Below are positions 52,748-63,600 of a stretch of 64,000 nt of DNA, one piece after another. The notes below the pieces were generated by a model. It saw only the letters and a list, made by a program, of their open reading frames with translations. It was not told where the DNA came from and ran no database searches. A program made the position numbers and the translations under genes. Position 1 is the stretch's first letter. Each line of letters opens with the position of its first letter. Source of the DNA: Corynebacterium felinum (lineage in GTDB: Bacteria > Actinomycetota > Actinomycetes > Mycobacteriales > Mycobacteriaceae); NCBI RefSeq assembly GCF_030408755.1, contig NZ_CP047209.1, positions 992,001 to 1,056,000 on the forward strand. The letters are read 5' to 3'.

Positions 52748-54040
52748 TTAGGCCTCCTTTCGTGGGTCACCATCAGGGCGGATACCGGTATCGCGCCAGT
52801 CATCGGGGAGCAAGTGGTCGATCAAGTCATCGACCGCAACAGCACCCAACAAGTGATTATCATCATCAATCACAGGCCCGCACACCAAATTGTAGGTTGC
52901 GAAATAGCGAGCAGCTGTTTCTTGGGAGTCATCGGCATACAACGGCGGCAGATCCGGATCCAAAATACCTGACACCAATGTTGAGGGGGGTTCGCGCAGC
53001 AAACGCTGAAGATGCACGGAACCTAAATACTTACCCGTTGGGGTCGCTGTGGGCGGGCGACACACGAATGCCATCGACGATAACGAGGTGGGAAGATCGG
53101 GGTTGCGGGCAAGCGCTAAAGCTTCTGCCACCGTGGTTTGGGGAGTGAGCACCAGCGGTTCGGGGGTCATCAGTGCACCCACGGTGTCGGGGTTGAAGCT
53201 CATCAAACGACGCACGGGGGCGGACTCTTCGGGGTCCATCAATTCGAGCAACACGTCGGCTTTTTCGTTGTCGAGTTCGGAGAGCAGGTCGGCGGCGTCG
53301 TCAGGATCCATCTCTTCCAAAACGTCGGCGGCACGCTCAATGTCGAGGGTTTCAAGCAGCTCAGCCTGACGATCCTCACTCATTTCCTGCAACACGTCAG
53401 CTAGGCGTTCATCATCGAATTCGCTGGCAACGGACACACGCTGAGTCTCAGGCAGCTCGTAGAGCGCGGAGGCGACGTCGGCTGGGCGCATATCCTCGAA
53501 CTCGGCAATCAGCTCAGCAGCGGCATCTGACATACCGACACCCGCAGCGGTGATGCCGTGCACATGCTTCCACGGCACAATATACAGATCAGGCCGACGC
53601 CCGAAACCGCCACGCTCACCCAGCACAGCTACGGCAGACAGCGCCCAGTCGCGGGTGCGGGTGCGTTCGAGCTCAATATCGGCGACTTCCACCGGCTTAG
53701 AGTGCAGCTTTTCCAGTTCGGGATCGTCGATATGCACTTTGGAGCCGATCACATCAGCGATGATGGCGAGTTCGCCGGTGCGGGGCTTGTAGGCGCGAAG
53801 AGACACAGAGCCGGACACCAACATGATTTCGTGGGGGTCGATGTTGGCCACGCGCAGCATGGGTAAGAAGATGCGGCGCTTGTTTGTCATTTCAACAACG
53901 AGGCCCAAGGCGCGGGACGTGTGCCCGGAGGGGCGGATGTTGACCACGACGTCACGTACACGACCGATGACGTCAGTTTCGGGGCCGCGCACGATCATAC
54001 CTGCAAGGCGACCTGCATAGACTCGTGTAATTTCGCTCAT
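52748..54040 (-). CDS. Soluble MgtE-N/CBS protein with PRC-barrel-like N-terminus
   Basis: A 430-residue protein without membrane segments. Two PRC-barrel-like beta modules (about residues 5-75 and 80-170), an MgtE N-terminal helical domain with repeated LLEEMDPDDAADLLSEL-type motifs (about 200-280; EDRQAELLETLDIERAADVL) and a pair of CBS domains (about 290-420; MTPEPLVLTPQTTVAEAL; TSLSSMAFV). MgtE-N and CBS modules sense Mg2+ and nucleotides in the channel protein. Here the channel is missing, so the protein probably acts as a sensor or partner. The next gene is DUF1003. Confidence 0.8.
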   Translation of the reverse strand: MSEITRVYAGRLAGMIVRGPETDVIGRVRDVVVNIRPSGHTSRALGLVVEMTNKRRIFLPMLRVANIDPHEIMLVSGSVSLRAYKPRTGELAIIADVIGSKVHIDDPELEKLHSKPVEVADIELERTRTRDWALSAVAVLGERGGFGRRPDLYIVPWKHVHGITAAGVGMSDAAAELIAEFEDMRPADVASALYELPETQRVSVASEFDDERLADVLQEMSEDRQAELLETLDIERAADVLEEMDPDDAADLLSELDNEKADVLLELMDPEESAPVRRLMSFNPDTVGALMTPEPLVLTPQTTVAEALALARNPDLPTSLSSMAFVCRPPTATPTGKYLGSVHLQRLLREPPSTLVSGILDPDLPPLYADDSQETAARYFATYNLVCGPVIDDDNHLLGAVAVDDLIDHLLPDDWRDTGIRPDGDPRKEA

Positions 54041-54232
54041 AAAGTTTAAGTGTAGTCGTTGCTACTGCACACCCTTAATTGCAGGTAAGGCTGGGGTATG
54101 CGGGTGCGCTGCTGGGTGGGGGTTCATGGTTTTGGTTAGAATGGAGTTTCGTTCGTGCCAACACTAAAAGTGTGCACCGTAGTGCATGGTTGGTGCGTTG
54201 TTGTGTATGTGAGAGGAAGTTTCCGAGCAGCC

Positions 54233-54733
54233 ATGTCTTCTATGTTTCCCGCGAAGTCTGCGTCCGCCCGCCAGCGCCCTGAGGGGTGGCCGGTGGGGTC
54301 TTTTCAATCCTATGAGCAGGCGCAGGCGGCTGTGGATATGCTCAGCGACAACAAATTTGATGTGAAAGAAGTGACGATTGTTGGCGTTGATTTGATGGAA
54401 GTCGAGAAGGTTCTTGGCCGTTTGACCTGGGGGCGGGTGCTTATTGGTGGTGCGGCGTCGGGTGCGTGGCTGGGGTTGTTCTTCGGCACGATGATGGGCA
54501 TTGTTACGGGCCAGTGGGCGTCGTCTTTGTTGCTGGGCATGAGCTTGGGTGTGGTTTTTTATACTGGGTTGTCGGCTGCGCAGTATGCGGCGCAGCAGGG
54601 GAAGCGGGATTTTGCTTCGACGACGGAGATTGTGGCGACGCGTTACGACGTCCTCTGCACGCCGTCTGTCGCGCCTAAGGCTCGCGATTTAATCGGTGCG
54701 TTCGTCGCCCAAGGTGGACGCGCTAAAGGTTAA
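54233..54733 (+). CDS. General stress protein 17M-like membrane protein
   Basis: A 166-residue protein with an N-terminal regulatory-like module (PVGSFQSYEQAQAAVDMLSD, about residues 20-40) common to YflT/GSP17M proteins, followed by two glycine-zipper membrane helices (GGAASGAWLGLFFGTMMGI; LLGMSLGVVFYTGLSAAQYA) and a C-terminal domain. Likely general-stress induced. Start chosen at 54233; the longer frame from 54155 lacks a clear site. Divergent from the MgtE-like gene. Confidence 0.75.
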   Translation: MSSMFPAKSASARQRPEGWPVGSFQSYEQAQAAVDMLSDNKFDVKEVTIVGVDLMEVEKVLGRLTWGRVLIGGAASGAWLGLFFGTMMGIVTGQWASSLLLGMSLGVVFYTGLSAAQYAAQQGKRDFASTTEIVATRYDVLCTPSVAPKARDLIGAFVAQGGRAKG

Positions 54734-54798
54734 ACTTAGGAAAAAACTTATGCCGTTAGTTTGTGGCGTGGAAGAAACAACAAAGTAGAGGTTAAGGC

Positions 54799-55485
54799 AT
54801 GAAGCTGCCGCTAGGTCGGCCTTTAGGTGTGGGCATTGCCGTGGCTATGGCCGCCGGTGCGATTCTTATTAATGGGAACTACTTGGATGTTTTTGAGCCT
54901 CATCGTGATGTGAATCCGGAAGCCTCCAAGGTTGTGGTGATTTCGGTGCGTTCGAATTCTTTTGAACAAGTAGTGCTGGGGGAACTGTATAAGCAAGGAT
55001 TGGAGCGCAGCGGACGCCAAGCTACACTCAGCCTTGACCGTGTGGGGACGGAACAGGGAACTGGCCGATTGCCTTATGGATCGGCAGATCTGGTGATCAG
55101 TTGCGCCGGCGACATGCTGTATAGGATGAATACTGCTCGCGCGAAAGAGCTTCGCTTAGAAATTAAAGCGAATGATTATGACAGGGATGAGGCGCGGGAG
55201 AAAGTGTATGAGGCAGTAATGCAGTCGCTGTCAGATAACGTCAACGCTACTGACCCGTCCAACGCTATTGGGTGTGCCCATTCAAAATCGGGTCTGCCGG
55301 AGCATATCGTGCCTGTGTATCGCGTCCCAGTGCTTGACAGAAAAGAACGCGGCACACTCAACGTGGTGTCCGGATCGATTACCACCAAAGACCTCGGCGA
55401 TTTGGTCAAGCGCGCCAAAGAAATCGGCTCCTCATCTGATGCCGTGCGGGAATTTCTCAACGAAAAAGGAATTGCCTTCAAATAG
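54799..55485 (+). CDS. Membrane-anchored or exported hypothetical protein
   Basis: A 228-residue protein with an uncleaved-looking N-terminal hydrophobic segment (RPLGVGIAVAMAAGAILI), then an extracytoplasmic alpha/beta domain: VVVISVRSNSFEQVVLGELYK, SADLVISCAGDMLYRM and GCAHSKSGLPEHIVPVYRVP. The start of the domain loosely resembles the first lobe of glycine-betaine-type solute-binding proteins (SxxxxEQxVLGELY), but no second lobe is complete. Function unknown. It lies 65 bp after the stress protein gene. Confidence 0.6.
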   Translation: MKLPLGRPLGVGIAVAMAAGAILINGNYLDVFEPHRDVNPEASKVVVISVRSNSFEQVVLGELYKQGLERSGRQATLSLDRVGTEQGTGRLPYGSADLVISCAGDMLYRMNTARAKELRLEIKANDYDRDEAREKVYEAVMQSLSDNVNATDPSNAIGCAHSKSGLPEHIVPVYRVPVLDRKERGTLNVVSGSITTKDLGDLVKRAKEIGSSSDAVREFLNEKGIAFK

Positions 55486-55505
55486 CCCACCCCACTCACC
55501 CTTGA

Positions 55506-56477
55506 CTACGCTGCGCGTTTGTGGTGGTTGGTCAGTATTGTGTGGATGTGTCGGATTAGTGGGTGGTCTAGTAGGTGGAGGTTGGGGATGTCGTTTCTGG
55601 TTAGGCTGGGGTCTATTTCGTCGGGGTGGTAGCGGATGATGATGTAGCCGTGGTTTTGGATGTGTTTTTCTCTGAATCTTTCGTTTTCTAGGGCGTTGAG
55701 GTTGTTGCGGGTTTTGAACCGTCCGTCGATTTCGACGGCGATGAATCCGTTGACGACTATGTCGATGCGGTAGCTGTTGACTATTACTTGGGTGTCGATG
55801 CTGGTGATTTCTGGGATGTAGTGTTGGGCGTGTTCGATGAGGCGGCGTGCTTTGGTTTCGTAGAGGCTTTCACTGTTGGTTCGTGCGGTTTTTAGTAGTT
55901 GGTGTGCGCGGGGTTTGCCGTGGATGGCTGGCATGTTTTTCAGCTCGTATAGTGCTTGGTTTTTTGTGATGCGTTTGGTGTGAAAGGCTGCTTCGATGAA
56001 GGTCATGGCGATATCTTCATCGGTTTCTAGGGCTACGAGGTCAACGAAGGTGCGGGTGATTGTGGTGGTGCGGATGCCGTTTTCTTCGATGATGTCTGTT
56101 TCGGGTAGTAGCCGTGAGGTGTAGGTGGCGTGTTTGTTGCGTTTGTTTTGTGCTGGGGGTTTCATTTTTCCCGGGAGTGTCAGGTGGATGGTGGGTAGGG
56201 TTTTGGTGTTGGTGATAAAGGGGATGCCGAGTACGCAGGCTGCTGCTCTTCCGGTGAGTACTGCGCTGCGGGTCGTTGAGGCTACGGCATAGCAGCGTAG
56301 TAGGTTTTGGGTGCTGGGTTTTAGTGCGCTGAAGGTGGGGAAGTTGATTGCTCTGGTGGGTGCAAGGCGGAAGATGCGTGGGGGTAGTTTTAGGTTTTTG
56401 CGCAGGTTGAGCAGGTGGTTGTAGGGGATTGCTGGTTCGTTCAGTCCGAGGATGGTTGTGTAGTAGAAGGTGTTCAT
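55506..56477 (-). CDS. AbiEi/DUF559-like protein with nuclease-type C-terminus
   Basis: About 323 residues from ATG 56477. The first 180 residues resemble AbiEi-type antitoxins/regulators (TRSAVLTGRAAACVLGIPF; RTTTITRTFVDLVAL). The C-terminal 110 residues match DUF559, a VSR/PD-(D/E)XK-like fold: DTQVIVNSYRIDIVVNG, VAVEIDGR in the form IAVEIDGRFK, and ENERFREKHIQNHGYIIIRYHP. The gene is alone: no AbiEii toxin gene is next to it. An upstream ATG (56513) would add 12 residues. Two 56-bp repeats lie just upstream. Low similarity to the neighbours' codon use (many AAA/ACC) hints at transfer, though I did not measure it. Confidence 0.65.
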   Translation of the reverse strand: MNTFYYTTILGLNEPAIPYNHLLNLRKNLKLPPRIFRLAPTRAINFPTFSALKPSTQNLLRCYAVASTTRSAVLTGRAAACVLGIPFITNTKTLPTIHLTLPGKMKPPAQNKRNKHATYTSRLLPETDIIEENGIRTTTITRTFVDLVALETDEDIAMTFIEAAFHTKRITKNQALYELKNMPAIHGKPRAHQLLKTARTNSESLYETKARRLIEHAQHYIPEITSIDTQVIVNSYRIDIVVNGFIAVEIDGRFKTRNNLNALENERFREKHIQNHGYIIIRYHPDEIDPSLTRNDIPNLHLLDHPLIRHIHTILTNHHKRAA

Positions 56478-56587
56478 ATTTGTGATGGAAACATACCTGT
56501 AGCAGGTTCGCATCTTTAGTAAGAGTTTCTTATATTGTCGCAGGGGTGTGTGGGGGTGGAATCCCCCCTTTTTTTGTGTTTTCTCGT

Positions 56588-56643
56588 TCGACCTTTCGCT
56601 TCCTATGGGCGCAAAATCAGGGGTCTGAAACTGGAAAGGTCGA
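56588..56643. repeat. 56-bp inverted-end element, copy C
   Basis: TCGACCTT...AAGGTCGA ends; 50 of 56 bases equal copy D. The flanking bases GT on the left and GCAACC on the right are shared with copy D. Confidence 0.75.
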
Positions 56644-56702
56644 GCAACCAAAGCGGAGGCAATACACGGGAAGGGGCTGGGGCATCCACGCACACAGTCA
56701 GT

Positions 56703-56758
56703 TCGACCTTTTGCTTCCAATGGGCGCAAAATCCGGGGTCTAAAACCAGAAAGGTCGA
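56703..56758. repeat. 56-bp inverted-end element, copy D
   Basis: As copy C, 115 bp further right, same orientation. Central block GGGCGCAAAATC and GGGGTCT are shared. Confidence 0.75.
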
Positions 56759-56826
56759 GCAACCCAAAGGGAGATTCATGCACTAGTTCGTCTAGGTCAG
56801 CTCGAGGGCTGGGCATTAAAAAAAAA

Positions 56827-56853
56827 GGGGGGTGAGGAACTATTCCTCACCCC
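56827..56853 (-). terminator. Terminator of odhA
   Basis: 11-bp stem GGGGTGAGGAA/TTCCTCACCCC with a 3-base loop; on the minus strand a T-run of about ten follows. It is 24 bp beyond the odhA stop. Confidence 0.88.
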
Positions 56854-56876
56854 GCTTTCAACAAAGGGAAAATCGC

Positions 56877-59800
56877 TTAGTCAGCGAAAGCCTCATTGAG
56901 CAAAGCTTCCTGCTCCACAGCGTGGACCTTGGACAGGCCGGTAGCGGTGGAAGCCTGAGCGCGACGAGATACGCGCTTCATAGGTGGCATACCTGGGATC
57001 AGGTTAGGCAGGTGCTCATTGAAGAACGGCCATGGACCCTGGTTTGCAGGCTCATCCTGGCAGAAACGCACCTCTTGAGCATTCGGGTAGCACGCGAATG
57101 CATCCTTCAAACGGTTGAATGGAATTGGGTGCAGCATCTCAATACGGACGATAGCGACATCGTCGCGCTTATCCTTCTGAGCACGCTTAGCCAACTCGTA
57201 GTAGAGCTTGCCGGAAACCAACATGATGGTCTTCACCTTGCTGGTATCAGCAAGCTTATTGCCATCACGGTCGAAGAAACGAGGATCGTTAATCACCGAC
57301 TGGAACTTCTTCACCTCAGTGAACTCTTCCACCGAAGAGGTAGCAGCCTTCATACGCAGCATCGACTTCGGGGTGAACACAATCAACGGACGCTTCAAAC
57401 CACCCAAAGCGTGGCGGCGCAGCAAGTGGAAGTGGTTCGCAGGAGTGGTTGGCTGAGCCACAGTCATCGTACCCTCAGCACACATCTGCAAGTAACGCTC
57501 GATACGAGCAGAAGAGTGGTCAGGGCCCTGGCCCTCATAGCCGTGAGGTAGCAGCAAAATCACAGAAGAAGTCTGGCCCCACTTAGTCTCACCGGAAGAA
57601 ACATACTCGTCGATGATGGTCTGGGCGCCGTTAGCGAAGTCACCGAACTGAGCCTCCCAGGCAACCACAGCATCCTGGTTACCCACAGAGTAACCGTACT
57701 CAAAGCCCATGCCCGCGTACTCGGTCAAAGCGGAGTTGTACACAAGGAACTTACCGCCATTGCCCTTCTTCTCAGCGAGCTCGTGCAGGCCGTTGAACTC
57801 CTCACCAGTAGTGGGATCATATACAACAGCATGACGCTGGGTGAAGGTACCACGGCGGGAATCCTCACCAGCCAAACGCACCAACTTGCCACCATTAGCC
57901 AAGGAGGAGAATGCGATCAGTTCGCCCCAGCCCCAGTCAATGCCACCCTCGGTGACAGACTCCAAGCGCTTCTGGGCCACAGGTGCCACACGCTGGTGGA
58001 ACTGGAAGCCCTCAGGCTTATCGGAGTAGGCTTGGCCGATCTCCAGAAGATCAGCCTTGGAGATGTTGGTCTCCAAACCATGAGGCAGCTCCTGCGCGGA
58101 GGTAATGCCTTCTTGCTGAGTGAAAGCCTTCTTCTCAGCTTCCTTTACCTCAATGAACACAGACTCCATCTGGTCGTGGAAGTCCTGGGCAACCTTCTCA
58201 GCATCTTCCTTAGACAGCTCGCCACGACCCAGCAGATCCTCAATGTACTGGTCACGAACGGTCTTGCGGCCGTCGATCAGCTCGTACATGCGAGGCTGGG
58301 TCATCGAAGGATCATCAGCCTCGTTGTGGCCACGACGTCGATAAGCAATCAAGTCAATGAACACGTCCTTGCCGAAGCGACGACGGTACTCGGTAGCCAG
58401 CTGACCAACCCACACAACAGCCTCAGGATCATCGCCATTGACGTGGAAGACAGGGCAACCAAACGCCTTAGCAATATCGGTAGCGTAGTGGCTGGAACGA
58501 CCAGAGTCAGGAGTAGTGGTGAAGCCAATCTGGTTGTTGACCACAATGTGCACGGTGCCACCGACGGTGTAGCCGCGCAGCTGCGCCAAGTTAATGGTCT
58601 CAGGAACAATACCCAGACCAGCGAAAGCAGCATCGCCGTGTAGCAGCAGAGGCATGACGGTGTAGCCATTTTCGCCCTTATCCAGCAAGTCCTGCTTTGC
58701 GCGCGCAATACCTTCCATCACTGGGTTGACAGCTTCCAGGTGGGAAGGGTTAGCGGTCAAGGAAACCTTGATCTCGCCCTCACCAAACATCTGGATGTGC
58801 TTGCCCTCAGCACCAAGGTGGTATTTCACGTCACCGGAACCACCAGCAGCCTTGGACTCGATGTGTCCCTCGAACTCGGTGAAGATGGTCTCCAGTGGCT
58901 TGCCCACGATGTTGAATAGCACGTTCAAGCGACCACGGTGAGGCATACCGATGACAACTTCGTCCAGGCCCTGGCCTGCGGCGGTGTCGATAGCGGAATC
59001 CATCAGCGGGATCAGGGATTCAGCGCCTTCCAAAGAGAAGCGCTTCTGGCCCACGTACTTCGTCTGCAGGAAGGTTTCGAAAGCCTCAGCTGCATTGAGC
59101 TGCTGCATGATGTACTTCTGCTCAGCGCGGGTTGGCTTTGGCATGCCCTTCTCGAGGCGATCTTGCAGCCAGGTGCGTTCGTCGCGGTCGAGGATATGGG
59201 TGTATTCGAAGCCGACCTTTAAGGTGTAGGCGTTGCGCAGACGGGAGAGGACCTCGCGCAAAGTCATGGTTTCCTGGCCGCAGAATCCACCGACGTGGAA
59301 GGTGCGGTCGAGATCCCATAGGGTCAGGCCGTGGGTTTCGATCTCCAAGTCGGAGTGGTCAGGCACTGGCATGCCTGGCTGAACCCAGCGCAGTGGGTTG
59401 GTGTCGGCGATCAGGTGGCCGCGGGAGCGGTAGGCCTGGATCAGCTGCATGACGCGGGTGTTCTTGTCCATGCCGGTGTTTGGCAAATCCTGTGCCCAAC
59501 GCATGGGGGTGTAAGGAATTTGGACGGAGGCGAACACTTCATCCCAGAATGCGTCGTCGACGAACAGCTGGCTCATCGAGCGCAGGAATTCACCGGACTC
59601 GGCGCCCTGAATGATGCGGTGATCGTAGGTGGAGGTGATGGTCACCAGCTTGCCGACGCCGAGCTCTGCGAGGCGGTCCTGGGACGCGCCTGCGAATTCT
59701 GCGGGGTAGTCCATGGAACCAACACCGATGATGGTGCCCTGGCCTTTGGTCAGGCGTGGAACGGAGTGGCGGGTGCCAATACCACCTGGGTTGGTCAAAG

Positions 59801-60614
59801 AGACGGTGACTCCGCTGAAGTCGTCCATGGTGAGCTTACCTTCGCGACCACGCTTGACGATATCTTCGTACTTTTCCACGAAGGTGGCGAAGTCGAGCTT
59901 CTCACATTCTTTGATGGCAGCAACCACGAGTGCGCGGGTGCCGTCTTTTTGTGGCAGGTCGATGGCGAGGCCCAGGTTGATGTGCTCCGGGGTGATGACG
60001 GTTGGCTTTCCGTCGATCACATCGTAGGAGTTGTTCATGTCTGGGTGGGCCATGATGGCCTTGACCAGTGCGTAACCAATGATGTGGGTGAAGGAAACCT
60101 TACCGCCATGGGTGCGCTGCAGGTGTTCGTTGATGATCGCGCGGTTTTCGAACATCAGCTTCACTGGCATGTCGCGCACGGAGGTGGCGGTTGGAACTTC
60201 GAGGGATTCGTCCATGTTCTTGGCAATTGCCTTGAAAATGCCCTTGAGTGCCTTTTCGCCAGCTTCAGGTAGGTCGCCTGCGCGGGACAGTGGGGATTTT
60301 TGCAGCTTCTTAGCGGCTGCCTGCTTCTTGGCTTCCTTGGTTACAGCATCTTCGCGGTGCTGGTCGGCCTTGGTAGCAATGGCCACTGGGTTGGGAGTTC
60401 CGGTGGAACCGGCTAAACCATTGGTTGGTGCGGGGGCTGGCTGCTCGTTTGCGGCCTTCGCCTGTGGTGCAGGCGTCGTTGCGGATGCGGGTGCGCCGCC
60501 CTTTTGAAAAAGCTCTCGCCATTCCTGATCCACGGATTGTGGATCTTTTTGGAACTGCTGGAACATCTCGTCTACCAGCCACTGATTCTGGCCGAAAGTA
60601 CTAGCGCTGCTCAC
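56877..60614 (-). CDS. odhA: OdhA: 2-oxoglutarate dehydrogenase E1 fused to an E2 succinyltransferase domain
   Basis: About 1245 residues, very close to C. glutamicum OdhA. N-terminal [20 protein letters not shown] starts at GTG 60614. Next an Ala/Pro-rich linker, then an E2 acyltransferase catalytic domain (about 90-340; [36 protein letters not shown] with the His), and E1 with the thiamine motif ([14 protein letters not shown]...; [13 protein letters not shown]). The lipoyl domain is supplied by another protein (AceF), as known for actinobacteria. It is a TCA-cycle enzyme regulated by OdhI. An ATG 18 nt upstream is possible. Confidence 0.96.
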   Translation of the reverse strand: MSSASTFGQNQWLVDEMFQQFQKDPQSVDQEWRELFQKGGAPASATTPAPQAKAANEQPAPAPTNGLAGSTGTPNPVAIATKADQHREDAVTKEAKKQAAAKKLQKSPLSRAGDLPEAGEKALKGIFKAIAKNMDESLEVPTATSVRDMPVKLMFENRAIINEHLQRTHGGKVSFTHIIGYALVKAIMAHPDMNNSYDVIDGKPTVITPEHINLGLAIDLPQKDGTRALVVAAIKECEKLDFATFVEKYEDIVKRGREGKLTMDDFSGVTVSLTNPGGIGTRHSVPRLTKGQGTIIGVGSMDYPAEFAGASQDRLAELGVGKLVTITSTYDHRIIQGAESGEFLRSMSQLFVDDAFWDEVFASVQIPYTPMRWAQDLPNTGMDKNTRVMQLIQAYRSRGHLIADTNPLRWVQPGMPVPDHSDLEIETHGLTLWDLDRTFHVGGFCGQETMTLREVLSRLRNAYTLKVGFEYTHILDRDERTWLQDRLEKGMPKPTRAEQKYIMQQLNAAEAFETFLQTKYVGQKRFSLEGAESLIPLMDSAIDTAAGQGLDEVVIGMPHRGRLNVLFNIVGKPLETIFTEFEGHIESKAAGGSGDVKYHLGAEGKHIQMFGEGEIKVSLTANPSHLEAVNPVMEGIARAKQDLLDKGENGYTVMPLLLHGDAAFAGLGIVPETINLAQLRGYTVGGTVHIVVNNQIGFTTTPDSGRSSHYATDIAKAFGCPVFHVNGDDPEAVVWVGQLATEYRRRFGKDVFIDLIAYRRRGHNEADDPSMTQPRMYELIDGRKTVRDQYIEDLLGRGELSKEDAEKVAQDFHDQMESVFIEVKEAEKKAFTQQEGITSAQELPHGLETNISKADLLEIGQAYSDKPEGFQFHQRVAPVAQKRLESVTEGGIDWGWGELIAFSSLANGGKLVRLAGEDSRRGTFTQRHAVVYDPTTGEEFNGLHELAEKKGNGGKFLVYNSALTEYAGMGFEYGYSVGNQDAVVAWEAQFGDFANGAQTIIDEYVSSGETKWGQTSSVILLLPHGYEGQGPDHSSARIERYLQMCAEGTMTVAQPTTPANHFHLLRRHALGGLKRPLIVFTPKSMLRMKAATSSVEEFTEVKKFQSVINDPRFFDRDGNKLADTSKVKTIMLVSGKLYYELAKRAQKDKRDDVAIVRIEMLHPIPFNRLKDAFACYPNAQEVRFCQDEPANQGPWPFFNEHLPNLIPGMPPMKRVSRRAQASTATGLSKVHAVEQEALLNEAFAD

Positions 60615-60698
60615 GGCAGGTGCTCGCCTCATTTCTTTGTGAGAGTATACGTCTTTTCACACTTTAATAGCTCACTACAGGGTAGCGGTTACATTCCG

Positions 60699-63600
60699 CT
60701 ACATATAATCGAATTTGGGCCAATTCTCAGATTCATTGTGTTCGGTTTCACAACATTCCTGTGAGCTGGTGTTTTTCTTAGTGGTTGCTGCCCACATTGT
60801 GGCATAAATACCCCCAAAAGAAAGTAATTCAGTGTGGGTACCATCTTCTACGATACAGCCATCGCGGATGACAAGGATTCTGTCGGCTTTCTGCGCGGTT
60901 GCCAGCCGGTGTGCAACAACGATGGCTGTTCGGTTGTGGGTTGCTTTGTCTAAAGCGGTGAGGAATGCGGCTTCGGTGGCTGGATCGAGGGTGGCGGTGG
61001 CCTCGTCGAGAAGCAAAAGTGCAGGTTGGAGTATTTCGGCGCGGGCGAGGGCGACGAGTTGTCGTTGTCCGGATGACAGGGCGTTGCCGCGTTGTCCGAC
61101 GGTTGCGTTCAGTCCGCCGTCGATGCCAGCGAAGATGTTCAGGGCGCCGACGCGGCGGGCGGCGTCGACGATGTCTTTTTTGTTGGCGTCAGGGCGTGCG
61201 TAGGCGATGTTGTCGGCGATGGTTCCGTTGAATAGGTGTGCTTCTTGGGGTACAAATCCGACCTGTGCGCGCCACCCCTGTAGGGGGAGGGTGGTCAGCG
61301 GGTGGTTGTCGGCTGCGATGTACCCGTGTTGGGGGTCGTAGAAGCGTTCGATGAGTTTGATGATGGTGGATTTTCCGGCGCCTGTTTCGCCGACGATGGC
61401 GACGGTGGTGCCAGGTGTGATGCGGAGGTTGATGTTGTTGAGTGCCGGGGTGTGGGTTGTGTGGTTGGGGTAGCTGAAGTGCACGTTGTGCAGGCTGATT
61501 GCTTGGGTTGCTGCGTGTGCAAGCGTGTCGACGTCGAATGCTTCGGCGTTGTCGTCGGTGACGCTGGCGGGGGTTGAGAGTAGGTCTGTGATTCTGGTGA
61601 ATCCGACGCGGGCTTGTTGGTAGGAGTCGTAGATTTGGGAGAGGTTGTGGATGGGTCCGTAGAGTCGGTCGAGGTAGAGCAGGAAGGCGATGAGGATGCC
61701 GACGTCGAGGGTGGAGTGGGCTACGAGGTGTGCGCCGATGCCGAGTACGATGGCTTGGATGATTTCGCTTGTGGCGTTGAGTCCTGGGAAGTAGACGGCG
61801 ACTGCGGTTTGGGCGTGGATGCGGGTCTTTTTTACCGTGTTGGCGGCGGTGCTGAAGCGGGTGAGTAGGAGGTGTTCTTGGTTGAGCATTTGGGCGGTGC
61901 GTAGCCCGGTCATGGTTTCGTGGAAGAGTGAGTTGACTTCGGATACTTCTTCGCGTGCTCGTGTGTAGAGTCGGCTGGAGATTTTTTTGAAGTAGTAGGT
62001 GGCTACTGCGATGACGGGGACGCCGGTGAGTGCGATGCTCAAAAGCAGTGGGGAGGTCACACCGAGGAGGATGAGGATGCCGCTTAAGGTGCTTACGGCG
62101 ACGATGGCGGTGCTCAGCCCGTTGTTGAGGAAGCTGTTGAGGGAGTCGATGTCGGTGCTCATGCGGGTGATGAGTGCACCTGTGGTGGTGGATTCGTAGT
62201 AGTCGAGGCCGAGTCGTTGGAGGTGGGCGTAGCAGCGGATGCGTAGTTCGTAGAGGAGGCGTTCGCCGGTGAGTGCGGTGAGGATGGTGGTGCCGACCAT
62301 GCTGGCCCAGGCGATGGTGACGAGCCCAAGGCCGTAGAGGGAGACGGTGAGGAGCACGGTGGGGTTGGATTGTTGGATGCCGGAGTCGATGGCGATTTTG
62401 ATCAGGTAGGGAAGTCCGAGTCCGGCGAGTACTCCGATGATATAAAGGCCGATGACGAAGGCGATGAGGTGTTTGACTGATCCGAAGAGGGTGCGTGCGT
62501 CAACGTGTGTGAGGGGTTGTCTGAAGTGGTCGTAGCCGCCGTGGGGTGGGGTGTCTGTGAAAGTGGGAAGTTTGTCAATCAAGGCGACAAGTTGTGGGTT
62601 TTTCGGCATGGCTCCAGCCATTTGGGTGCCTACTCCAGCGGTGACGGTGCCCTTGCTGCTACTGACTCCCCGTGACATAGTTGCTTTCGAAGCGGTGTCG
62701 TAGGTAGATGGGGTAGGTGGGGTCTCGGGCCAGAGTTCTTCCCAGCTGGGTTCGCTGGTCGTGGGGGTTGTTTGGGCTGGTGTTTTTGCATCGCTGAGTG
62801 GTGTGTTCAGGCTTTCGTTCATCAGTGTGCGCAGTTGGGGGTTGGTGCGCATTTTTTCGCGGGTGCCACTGCCGACGATCGTGCCGTGGTCGAGTATTGC
62901 GATGTGGTCGGCGTATTCCAAGGTGGAGTGGCGGTGGGCGATGATGAGGATGGTGGTGTGGGGTAAATGGGTGCTGAGGTTTGTGAAAATCTGTGCTTCG
63001 GTGGTGGCGTCGACGGCGGAGGTGGTGTCGTCGAGGATGAGGATTTTAGGTTGGGCGAGGATGGCGCGGGCGAGTGCGATGCGTTGGCGTTGGCCGCCGG
63101 AGAGTCGGTGTCCGCGTTCGCCGATGGGGGTGTCGAGGCCCTTGGGTAGGGAGTCGATGAAGGTGTCGATGCAGGCGATGCGGGCGGCGTCGTAAAGCTT
63201 TTTGTCGCTGAAGCCGCGGCCGAAGTCGAGGTTGTCGCGGATGGTGGTGGAAAACAGGAAGGGGTCGTCGAATACGCAGGTGACGTGTTTGCGGATCTCA
63301 GCGGGCGGAAGGGTGCTGTAGGGGAGGTGGGTGTCGGCGTTAGTGAGGGTGATCTGCCCGGATTGTGGCTGGTAGAACCCGCCAAGTAGGTAGGTGAGGA
63401 GTGTTTTTCCGCTGCCGGGTGGGCCGACGAGTGCTGTGCGTGTGGCGGGTTTAAGGGTGATACTCAGGTCGGTGAGAACGTTGGTGTAGCTGATGTGGGA
63501 GATGTCGATTCCCCAGCCCGCATCGACGGTGTCGGGTGCAGCAGCGTGAACAGAAGCAGCGTGCGCGCCAATGCTCGGAGTGTTTGCGGCACCCAGCGCG

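Larger units (their letters stand above)
56478..56876. other. Intergenic region of about 400 bp with two 56-bp repeats
   Basis: It contains two 56-bp elements (56588-56643 and 56703-56758) and the odhA terminator (56827-56853). I see no gene. Confidence 0.65.

Noticed and set aside
59331..60272. 313-residue plus-strand frame opposite odhA
   Set aside because: Lies entirely inside the conserved odhA coding region; no start signal.
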